Source of the DNA: Trichosphaerium sp. ATCC 40318
Lineage: Eukaryota > Discosea > Flabellinia > Trichosidae
NCBI GenBank assembly: GCA_038496445.1
Contig: JALMLS010000593.1
Coordinates: 124,001 to 188,000, forward strand
DNA length: 64,000 nt
Direction: 5' to 3'
The notes below the pieces were generated by a model. It saw only the letters and a list, made by a program, of their open reading frames with translations. It was not told the origin of the DNA and ran no database searches. Positions 22,602 through 31,774 of this stretch are shown piece after piece; the stretch's first letter is position 1, and every line of letters begins with the position of its first letter. The translations under genes and the position numbers were made by a program.

Positions 22602-24050
22602 ATGGACACGTTACCTCCAGAAATCTTTCAAATGATAATGATAGAGCTTCCGCCTGCTACTATCCGCTTATGTAGGCTGGTGTGCCACGAATGGACGTAT
22701 TCATCAAGCAGTGAATCCGTTTGGGAGAAAATAGTACATGAAGAGTTTGGTTCGACTCGCTCGTCATTCTCAGACGTTGATACATCATCAGAAGCGTTCT
22801 GGTTTGATTTTTGCAAGCGTTTAGGTAAATACACAAAAAACTGCGCTGTTTAACTGACAAGTAATCAAGAACACTCTCAAAGTGGCCCACTCATACCAGA
22901 ATGTATTACAACAACCGGTACGCATGTTAACTTTACATAGAGCGACTTTTTGTGTTTTCTCTCCTAAATATAAACAAAGTGTCGATAGTCTATATTCTTA
23001 TGTTTTAAAGGTAGCAGATGGGATTACAACGGGAGTCGGCCAGAAAATGACAAAGAGTATCAGTATGGTCCTCGAAACATGGTAAATAAATCCCCATACG
23101 CCTGCGTTTGTGAAACTGACTATTTTAAAGACATTTAAAACAGGATCTGCTTATTGCACAGCCGCTGGATTAAACAAAAATGTAGATGTAGTGTACACAA
23201 TGAGCGACCTTGTTTTCTTAAAGGGTATCGTTGTAGGACGCCCTTCTGGAATGTACGCCTCCAAACTCAAAAACTTTCTTTTTTCAAAATGTGTCTACTG
23301 CCCTGTTAAGGGTGTGCTAGTGTCTCGGATTTCGTTTGCAGATATCTGCTAGTTCGCTTATGATGCTGATGTAATTTTTAGGTACACAGCACACCTTGAT
23401 TCAGCGCTAATATGGGTTCTTAACGGTATGTCGTCTTTTTTTTTTTTTTTCTTCTTCAAATGTTAAATTTCTTTTATCTAGAAATGCCTAATTTTGACGA
23501 TTACGAAGCATTCAATTCTATGACCGAACCTGAGTATATGGATTACGTCGAAAAAGGAGGAGCTAACCTCCCACATTTAACATTCTTCGAAATAAACGAA
23601 CAAATGGAAGTACGTTTTGCTTCAGAGTAGCTCTTTTTTTTGTTTTGCTATTGAGCCAATAATATCGAGTTTCTAAGCTTTTTAGGACCGTCGTGTCTCA
23701 TTAGATTGTATGGTTAAAGCAGGTAAACATATTTACATAAAACTATTGAGTGCAAATGGCGATCAGGTACGAGAATAAAGCAAAAACCTTTTTTTGTTAA
23801 TTTTATTTACTTACAAAAACTACTTAGCAAAATATTGATATTGGATATCTTATATGCCACGGTGTTCATACTGGAGTTCAAGGAAATACGGCAGCTGAAA
23901 ATCGTTCTGATTATGGTATGAAAATCAGAACTGTCTATCATCAATCAGACAAGGCATAGTTTCTCAGTTTTATCAAACCTCATAAATAAAAATACTCAAA
24001 AAATAGAATTTGATGTACACTTTTTTCAAGCCATACCAAGTCACACGTGA
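22602..24050 (+). CDS. F-box protein of unknown specificity
   Basis: The start ATG is at 22602, directly opening an F-box: LPPEIFQMIMIELPPATIRL, then VCHEWTYSSSSESVWEKIV. It probably acts as a substrate adaptor for an SCF ubiquitin ligase. At least seven further short exons follow, with segments SVDSLYSYVLKVADGITTGV, DVVYTMSDLVFLKGIVVGRP, RYTAHLDSALIWVLN, EPEYMDYVEKGGANLPHLTF, CMVKAGKHIYIKLLSANGDQ and YLICHGVHTGVQGNTAAENR. The last exon ends FDVHFFQAIPSHT at 24048-24050. I do not recognise the C-terminal domain. The order of exons is well supported by frame, but the joins at 22830-22960 are less certain. Confidence 0.68.
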
Positions 24051-24416
24051 TTTTGCTTACACGAAATTTCACGAAATTGTACTTTTGGTATGTATTGTTG
24101 CGTAGCTACGATTACATTGGTTTTTTTTTACTCTCGATAGCAGAATATTTCTCGAGAACTACCTGAAATTAAAATCATGATTTTTATCCAGATTTTTATC
24201 TCCAATACTTCGCTAACAACATCACGTGATCAAAAAAAACCTCAAGAATTTGGATTATTCATACATCGCATAGATAATAAACAACTATCAAGCGCTTTCC
24301 ATAACTACAAAACGAAGTTTTTACTGGCGAACAATTTTCTTATTAGAATTCTTTTGCGTTAGTTGTCGCTAACCAAGGCAACAAATAAAATCTACAACAA
24401 CAAGTTCAACACATCT

Positions 24417-24998
24417 ATGGTAGAGTATAGAATAGTAGTCTTTGGTGTTGGCGGTGTTGGTAAATCAGCTTTAACAATAAAGTTTGTTCATAATTTCTTT
24501 GTGGGTAGCTACGATGCTACAATAGAGGACGGATATAGAAAGATTACAACAATTGATGGAGAAAATGCAGTTATTAATATTCTCGATACTGCCGGTCAAG
24601 AAGAGTACTGCGCGCTTAGAGAGACGTACATGTGTTCATCAGATGGTATATTATTGGTATACGACATTACAAACCAGTCCACGTTTGATGATTTGGAGGA
24701 ATTTGTGAGGCAAATACAAAAAACAAGAGGGATAGACAACTTACCTTGTGTTGTTGTTGGAAACAAGTGTGATTTGTACAAAGATAGGCGTATTGATACA
24801 TTAGATGGTAAATACTTTGCTACACGTTTTAATATGCCTTTCTTTGAAGCTTCGGCAAAGAGGAATATTAATGTAGAAAACCCATACTTTGAACTTGTTA
24901 GGGAGATAAGAAAAATAAGAAAAAATGCTGATGAAGAAAATACGAAAAAACCAAGAAAGAAAAAAAGATATGTTAAGCGAAACTGTTCAGTAATGTAG
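24417..24998 (+). CDS. Ras-family small GTPase, intronless
   Basis: A single-exon, 193-residue GTPase that aligns residue for residue with animal Ras. Seen: P-loop GVGGVGKS (10-17), switch I YDATIEDGY (32-40), DTAGQEEY with Gln61, NKCD, EASAK, a polybasic tail and a C-terminal CaaX box CSVM for prenylation and membrane attachment. Position 34 is Ala instead of the usual Pro and position 39 is Gly instead of Ser, both in the effector loop. The frame is open a little upstream, but 24417 is the family-consistent ATG. Lack of introns in an intron-dense genome suggests a retrocopy; no poly-A tail or target repeat is visible. Confidence 0.93.
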   Translation: MVEYRIVVFGVGGVGKSALTIKFVHNFFVGSYDATIEDGYRKITTIDGENAVINILDTAGQEEYCALRETYMCSSDGILLVYDITNQSTFDDLEEFVRQIQKTRGIDNLPCVVVGNKCDLYKDRRIDTLDGKYFATRFNMPFFEASAKRNINVENPYFELVREIRKIRKNADEENTKKPRKKKRYVKRNCSVM

Positions 24999-25406
24999 AC
25001 TAAAAATTCACCAAGAGTTTGTAAATAATGATTCATGTAAATAAATAGTAATTACAGAAAGACAGGTCTACTACAATATGCGAGTCGCACGAAAAAGCAA
25101 TCAGCTTCTTGTTGATTTCACATCAACACAATAAATAGTTAATCAAACCTTAGTTATAGTGTAAATATATATGTACACCACACAGCACAACAATCACGTG
25201 AGTTGTTGGTATTCACGAACAAGCAAAACTTAGGTCAATAGTGATCTTTCCAGCAGAAACTAGATTGTTTTTACTACAAGTCAAACAACTTTAATGAGAC
25301 AAGATTATGTTATCTTTTCGTACTGTTGCACTAGTGACTTACAATATATAGGTTTTTATTTGTCTTAGCTTCTTTTTTTTTAATGGCTTCGAAATAAACA
25401 AAGATT
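24999..25406. other. Intergenic region after Ras
   Basis: AT-rich with no sustained coding frame. Contains CACGTG near 25195 and a T-rich tract near 25370 just before the coiled-coil remnant. No RNA signature was noticed. Confidence 0.4.
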
Positions 25407-25611
25407 AAGAATAACCACATTGCAACTCTTGAAAAAGAATGTGCAGTTTTGAAGAATGAGAAAGAGAGAGAATAGAAATGTGGTTATGCTTCAACAACAA
25501 TTAGATGAGCAAAAAGAAGAGAATGTTAGGTTGAAACAATTAGTGTTAGAATACTGTGTAAAACAGCAATTGGACACGGCAACCTTGAAAACAAACTTAG
25601 GACTGCAATAA
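25407..25611 (+). pseudogene. Leucine-zipper/coiled-coil remnant
   Basis: The plus strand reads KNNHIATLEKECAVLKNEKE to a TAG, then in a different frame VVMLQQQLDEQKEENVRLKQ and on through LDTATLKTNLGLQ to a stop. The spacing of Leu and charged residues resembles the zipper of a bZIP factor, but the basic region is not intact. The two halves lie in different frames, with no splice site between them that rescues the join. Best read as a decayed coiled-coil gene piece. The 25612-25904 stretch that follows is empty. Confidence 0.35.
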
Positions 25612-25904
25612 AAAATAACGAAGACCATGTCACGCAACAAATATGCAACGATTGGAAATGGTTTAGGTTATGAGTAACGACTTTTAGCGGGTATTTCTGT
25701 ATAATTTAACACGAGTTGCGAGTTCCGTCAGATCCACATGCTTCTCTTTGTTTGACTTTTTACAATGTTACACCAACTTAAAAATGGGATTTTCGGTCAA
25801 TCTTTTATGGATAATCCGCAAACAACTTATTTTTTTCTTTGAAAAAATTTCAAAATGAGAACATCTTTGTTATACTTGACTGAAGTCTTGGTATTTATTT
25901 TGAA

Positions 25905-28900
25905 CTAATAAGACATGATTTTAAAGCGTAATTTGATCTCTCCATGTACTCTATCATATTTATACGATCTTGCTTTAAGAGGAAACCATCGTTCTGAGTT
26001 TCCATTGAAATCACCTTTTGATAAGTCTATTTCACCCATAAAGTCATCTTTACCGAATGTATCCTTATCTATAACACCAAGTTAATCAAACGAAATATAT
26101 CTAAATATAGAGCAAGTGCACATACCAAAAACCTTGAGTACAATATGATCATGCTCCCTAACGTTCAAGCTAAAGAAGAACAAGTTAATAAAAAATCAAA
26201 AAAAAATCAAGTTAGTACAATTCAAAATCCTGGTGCCAGTGAGGTTCACGTGTGTTTTTAACATATGAAGTTTTACGTTTAATACCGTTATGTACTAAAA
26301 CACAATAAGGATCAGCAGATCCAAAGGTATCCTTTTTAGCAAGACGTCTGCCTTCCATAACTAAAAATTCGTCAAAAAAAAAATGCCTTTTTTCATCAAA
26401 ATAAATTACCTGTTACAACCAATCTTTGAATAGGAAACTTGGATTTTACTTCAGTTGTAACTGTTCTTACTACTGTATTTGTTTGTTGTGGAGGGTACTG
26501 TTGGACTAAACAAAAAATGAGCTACAACGTGTACATTGTGCATGACTTACCCATGACCGACTGTTGCCTGTAGTATGATTGCCAAGCTTGCAATCGTGCG
26601 GCTTCTTCTTGTGCAGCACGTTGAGCTGCTTCTTGCTGCGCAGCTCTACGCTTTGCAGCTTCTTGCTCTTCCTAGCATTTATTTAGGTAATGTTGTAATA
26701 TAACAAACCATACATAGTATTGTTTCCAAGCGGCTTGACGTTTTGCCTCTTCTTGTGCTCTTTGTTGCTCCTACAAAGATGTTAGTGTACCGCATCGTAT
26801 AAGTCATGTACATCAATGAGTCTTCTTTGCCTTTCAGCTTCAAGACGTTGCCTCTCTTGTGCGGCCATGTGCGACTAGTTTCATCATTAGTGACTAATGT
26901 CTAAGCAATAAAAAGTACCATTTGTGCTTCCCAAGCACGTTGTTGTTGAGCTTCAAGCTCTCGCTGTCTTCTCTCTTCTTCTTCTCTTCTTCTCATTTCC
27001 TCTTCCCAACGTCTTCTTTCTTCTTCTTCTTTACGCATTTGCTCTTCTTCCCAAGCCCTACAAGTATTAACAACTCACCATTAAAAAGGTCACTGTACCT
27101 GCGTCTGTTTTCCTCTTCAAGAGCCTTTGCTTCAGCTTGTAGCTTGGCTTCATCCTCTTTATCCTTAAGCAATCTCTCACGCCTCTTCATATCGGCTTCC
27201 CACTGTCTAAGACACGTATAAGCCTTCACTCATTTAAAGAAAAACCCCTTCGACGTACCTTCGTCTTTCTTCTTCCTCAAGCCTCAACTGCTCTCTTTTG
27301 GCTTCCAACCTTGAGAAGTAGTAGTCAACACCACGAGTTATTAGACAAAGAGAATACTACATACTGACGAAGTTCTTCTTGCTTTCTCCGCCTTGCTTCT
27401 TCTTCTTCATGATTCCTACGGCGTCTTTCTGCCTCTTCTCTTTCCATTTGCTCACGCCACTTCTTCTCAGCTTCACTCAACTCTCCCATGACACGAGCCT
27501 TTTCATTGGCCATTTTTTCACGGTTAGCAGCCTCTTGGAGCTCCCATTGTCTTTAACAAATACGTTAGAATAAGGTTAACCATATATCTCAACGGTACCT
27601 TCGTCTTTCGGCTTCTTGTTGTTCCCACTGTTTGTGTTTTTCTTCTTGTTCTTTATCCCATCTTGCCTTTCTCTCAGCTTCTTCTCTAGCCCATTTCTCC
27701 TGCATGAGCCTTTCAGCTTCTTCAAGGATTTTTTTTTGTCTAGCGTCATCATCTTCCACTTCAAGACCTGGATGCTTATTGAACAAATATGCCGTAAAAG
27801 CCAAGTTTAATTTATCATTTCCCTAATACCTAAATTAAACAACTTTTTTATCGTTTTGTGGGTTTTTTGGTGTTGTACCGCTAGGATATCCTCAGGCGTA
27901 ACGAATTTACCACAATCGAGATCCTTTGCATACTTGCAAACCATCTCAGCACGTTTTCTTGGATCAGGTTCTCTTTAAATAAACAATCAGCAAAAACTGA
28001 AGAATCAAATTTCTCTTTACTAACCTGTGTGCACCCTCAGGTACAACATTAGGAGCAATTGCATTAAGCAACACCAAGTAATTTTCACCATCCTATTAAC
28101 AACAACATTTAAAACCACAAAAAAGACGAAGAATCCAAATAAAAAAGCGAAAAGACCAGATTTCTCTGAAACATAAAAAAAAAAAATGTTTCAAAACTAA
28201 ACAACACAAAAGAAAGATATGTTCAGTAAAAGGTAATTCAAAACAAAAGACTAAGGGTACCTTGATATCATTAGAAAAGTTTTTGACACGTCTTGAGTGA
28301 CCCTTTCTCTTCAACTGGTAGTTAAACCAACGTAACAGATTAATCTCTGGTGCCACGTTTATAAATGTATTCAAATCTTCAGAAGGATCAAGCATAGCAA
28401 CAAGTTCTGGATGCTCATCAAGATTAACTTGACTAAGAAGACCAATCTACAAACAACAACGTTAATGAGATGATTTGGTTTTTTATGGCACACGAAAGGA
28501 TTGGTGCCCTGATTTTACGATCAAAACGTGCCTTTACAACTTGCCACACCAAGCCAAGAATTAAATGAGGAGTTCCAGCCGTTAAATCACTGGCACCTAT
28601 GTTAATGACGTTACAACCAATTTGTTTAGCACCCTCGATAGCGAGAGTGTGGTTTGTATTGGTTTCCCAAGTGTTGGCGTTGGGTTTTTTACAAATCGAC
28701 TTTTCTAGGACTGTATGGGCTTTTACAGCATTTATCAATTTACTATGTGCGTCAGACCCACGTTTTATCGGGTTCGTACGGTAAAAGTAATCCCTTAGCG
28801 CAAACGCGGAATAGGGCGTCTGTTGCAGGGTCTATAGGTATGTCTCCAGCCGATGTTAGGTCAGGATCGTCTAACCGCTTTCAATAAAATGATAAAAACC

Positions 28901-29113
28901 GCATGAAAGCGTTACCTTTAAGCATGTAGTTAATGTAGTCTGCAAATGAACGTGTTTCTTCCCTAGAATACGAGTGAAAACCACCATGCGCACCAACATG
29001 CCGATGAACCTATAAAAACGCGTTAGATTCGCTAGTATGCCAACGAAAAATAAAATTGGGGTACGCACATCAGCTGGTGGCGCTTGATTCCACTGAGGGT
29101 TGCCTGATTGCAT
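25905..29113 (-). CDS. CH-CH actin-binding protein with charged helix and C-terminal C2 domain
   Basis: The start ATG is at 29113 (MQSGNPQWNQAPPAD). Two fimbrin-like CH domains follow: ETRSFADYINYMLK, DIPIDPATDALFRVCAKG, KLINAVKAH, GCNVINIGASDLTAG and HLILGLVWQVVK, then INLLRWFNYQLKRKG and NYLVLLNAIAPNVV. Next comes several hundred residues of Glu/Arg/Lys/Gln-rich helix (such as REEAERKARWDKEQEEKHKQ) spread over many short exons. A proline-poor linker leads to a C2 domain: LVVTVMEGRRLAKKDTFGSA, DPYCVL, DDFMGEIDL, GEIKLRFKIMSY. C2 aspartates for calcium are at least partly present. The likely role is to link actin to membrane phospholipid in response to calcium. CH identity and C2 are clear; the combination is unusual. 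Confidence 0.83.
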
Positions 29114-29394
29114 ACGTTGTACAAGTAGTTAGTCGTAGAAGGAACTAAGCTAGCAGATGGCTTAGTATCCTAATTCATGAAAAAAGTGTTGACTTGACAC
29201 AAAACGAGTTGGCGGTTCATCTATTTTGGACGGCAACACGTGCGTACAAAGCATCACTTAACGCCGGCAACACTAACAATGGAACTGATGCTTGTAGGTA
29301 AAACACGCACCCTCCTCTAGGGATACTTGGACATTGACTTGTTGCAAAAAAAACCAAAAAACTAAGTAGTTTATTCATGAATCATGACACCCAA

Positions 29395-30708
29395 CTAAAG
29401 TTGTACACTAAAGAATCTATCACTGTTGGTAGTACTAATAACTTGATATTGCTTTAATTCTCCTTGTTCATTCCACTCCTTATAATCACTCGTTCTTTTT
29501 CCATGTTCAAACGTGCCTTCTACATGTGGCTTCCCGTTGTTGTACCATTGACGACACATACCATGATTTTTGCCGTTTATTTTAAAACTTTCCACGTGTT
29601 TCTGTCCGTTGGGGTGCCAGTAATTGTACTCTCCATCTTCGATACCATTAACCATAGAACACTCTACCCTTGGTTTTCCGTCGCTGTAAAATTGTTTAAA
29701 TGACCCATTTGGTTTTCCGTTTTTTAAAGTGCAAATGAGCTCAATTTTACCGTTATTGTGCCATTGTTTGCACTCTCCTTGGCCGATTCCATCTACAAGA
29801 GGGTGCTCCATAGATAATACACCAGATTCATGCCATTTTTTGTACTCTGTGGCGGTCCGTTCTAGCTTAATTCGACCACTTTGATACCAGCTTTTTTCAG
29901 TAATTTTTTTACCATAGTGCATGTGCTGTATGCTCATTGCTTCGCCGCCTGGGTAGAATGTTTTGAATTCCCCGTGTTGTTTGTTGTGAACATAGTTACA
30001 GGTTAATTGAAGTTGTCCGTTTTCATAAAACTGTTTAAAGTCTCCATGAATCTCATCTTTATGCTTCATACAGTCAATCATAATTTTTCCACTTTTGTAG
30101 TACTGTTTGAACTCGCCTTCTTCGTAACCTTCAACAAACTTGACGTTAACTTTAAGGTTCCCATTTGGATACCATTCACGTAAATCACCGTGATGTTTGT
30201 TTTCTTTAAAGGTCATCTCTTTTCTGAGCTTGCCGTTTTCAAACCAAAACAGAGATTTGCCATGACTTTCGCCGTTTCTCATCATTGATTGCGAACTCAT
30301 TCTTCCTGATTTAAACCAAGTTTTAGCCTCTCCATGGGTTTACCATCTTTGAACTCGCTGCGCTCTCGTAGTATTCCATCTTCATCCCAAATTGAGTTGA
30401 TGCCGTTTCGTCTTTCGTGCTTAAATACTTTGCCGTTTTTGTGCCAAATTATCCATAGACCGCTATGGTTTAGTTCGTTATCATAATGTGTATTGGTGGC
30501 AGCCTTTTTAGCAGAAGAGAAAATTAGAAGGATCACGTTTCAGATCAATATTAATACGTACTTGTCTAGAAAGAACATGATACTTTGAGTATGTTTCTGC
30601 GTTGTAGGTGCATATATGCTTTTGTAATTCATGTGGCAAACTCAGCAGAGTGCTCTTTGGTTGGTTTTGTACGTTCATTTGTTTTTTTGTGGCTAGAAGT
30701 ACGTCCAT
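29395..30708 (-). pseudogene. F-box plus MORN-like repeat gene with a one-base frameshift
   Basis: The start ATG is at 30708 (MDVLLATKKQMNVQNQ) with an F-box-like segment LSLPHELQKHICTYNAETYS. A 58-base intron (GTACGT...AAAAAG) leads to a long array of 22-24 residue repeats of the type HGDLREWYPNGNLKVNVKF, which continue to the stop at 29395-29397. Around 30334-30340 the frame breaks: the upstream part reads FKDGKPM and stops at once, whereas one frame over the array runs on (HGEAKTWFKSG). One missing base explains it. Either the gene is dead or the assembly has an error. Such F-box and repeat combinations are common in giant viruses and some protists. Confidence 0.65.
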
Positions 30709-31248
30709 ACTTAATATCAAACCGAAGTATGTAATTAAGGCGAGCACGTTTAAGCTGACATTTCAGGTCATTGACCCTTGACTATTCTGTTAACTATTAT
30801 ATTTTGAAGCAGAATATAAATATCCTGGTGGTTTCTGCACTGTTCGAAACTTTGTCTCGATTTCGAAGAAATCACGTGTTTGCAGAGAAAAAATTTACTC
30901 AAAAGGGCCCTGCCAGTTTACAATACGCGAGCAATACAGCCATTCTAAAAATAAAACTTACTGGCATTTCTGTAAATAGACAAGAGATTTTTTGCAAAGC
31001 AATGACATCTGCAATAATAAACCAAAGACAAAATAAAAAACCAGTACCAGACATAAATTGACATTTTGTAAGGGTGGATATCAGTGTTACCTTTCCAGAA
31101 AAACATGAGTTGTAGATTTGTTAGAACCTGAACTCGGTTACTCATAACCTAAATAATTTCAATGCTTTATTTTGATAAAATGGATGCTATCATACACCTA
31201 GTTCACAGTACTCAATTTGAGAATTATAATATTCAAAATTTAAAGTGC
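30709..31248. other. Gap between the MORN-like gene and U6 copy 2
   Basis: No convincing gene. Contains a plus-strand scrap of U6 upstream sequence (listed separately) and one CACGTG near 30870. The long open frames on both strands here lack starts and protein-like composition. Confidence 0.45.
30963..31007 (+). repeat. Orphan copy of U6 upstream sequence
   Basis: About 45 bases match the reverse complement of 6284-6332 upstream of U6 copy 1, including GGCATTTCTGTAAATAGACA and GATTTTTTGCAAAG. The differences are a two-base and a one-base gap. It is not followed by U6 sequence, so it is a detached fragment, oriented opposite to U6 copy 2 and about 240 bases from it. Confidence 0.75.
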
Positions 31249-31298
31249 AAAAAAATGATTAGCTTCTCGTTATTGCGTGTCATCCTTGCGCAGGGGCC

Positions 31299-31330
<32 letters not shown>

Positions 31331-31356
31331 ACATATGCCTTCCCCGAAGGGTCGGC
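31249..31356 (-). ncRNA. U6 spliceosomal snRNA, copy 2
   Basis: Same core as copy 1 (ACAGAGA box, AGC triad, GCAAGGATGACACGCA) ending in seven T. The 5' stem carries one extra G relative to copy 1, making a CCC-UUCG-GGG hairpin with a classic UUCG tetraloop. This is probably the ancestral form. About 100 bases of upstream promoter are shared with copy 1. Confidence 0.96.
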
Positions 31357-31460
31357 AGTAGAGCGACTTGTCGTACCATTTTTAAACACAGAACTTTTAA
31401 TTGAGAAAAAAATTGTGGTTTTAAAGAAATGGCATTGCCTTTGCAAAAAATCTGTAGATG
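31357..31460 (-). promoter_or_regulatory. U6 Pol III promoter, copy 2
   Basis: TATA-like TTTAAAAA at the same distance as in copy 1 (-30 to -23; 31386-31379) and the same distal TTTGCAAAGGCAATGCC block. Similarity to the copy 1 flank fades beyond about 31460, which delimits the promoter. Confidence 0.7.
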
Positions 31461-31774
31461 TCTGTGGTTGAGGATCACAAAGCATCTCGAGGCCTATGTT
31501 ACTAGCATTCTCCAGAATACCATAGAACATATGCTGGTGTCCAGATTTTGTTTAAAGTAAAATGTATCGTTTGTAGTGAGCGATAGTAAAGAAATGTTTA
31601 ATTGTCTGCAACCTTCTGATACAACAATCGATTTTTTGTACCTAGCACGGTAAACAATAATTCACAATTATACTAACGTCAAACCGGCGTCAAGTGCAAA
31701 ACAATGAGATTACACTAGTAATACTATATTTTTTCTTTTTTTTTTTTGAGTGACACGTGATTAATTATCTTTTT
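31461..31774. other. Intergenic region
   Basis: AT-rich with no clear gene. A short minus-strand frame near 31470-31530 (MFYGILENASNIGLEML) runs into the U6 promoter and is probably spurious. CACGTG occurs at about 31753, just beyond the 3' end of the phosphatase gene. Confidence 0.4.

Noticed and set aside
24363-24416. Upstream start for Ras
   Set aside because: The frame is open but the codon at 24363 is TTG. ATG 24417 gives the exact family N terminus MVEYR.
26922-27826. Plus-strand Ser/Leu/Phe-rich frames
   Set aside because: They are the antisense of the Glu/Arg-rich helix of the CH-CH-C2 gene, whose minus-strand frame continues across consistent splice sites.
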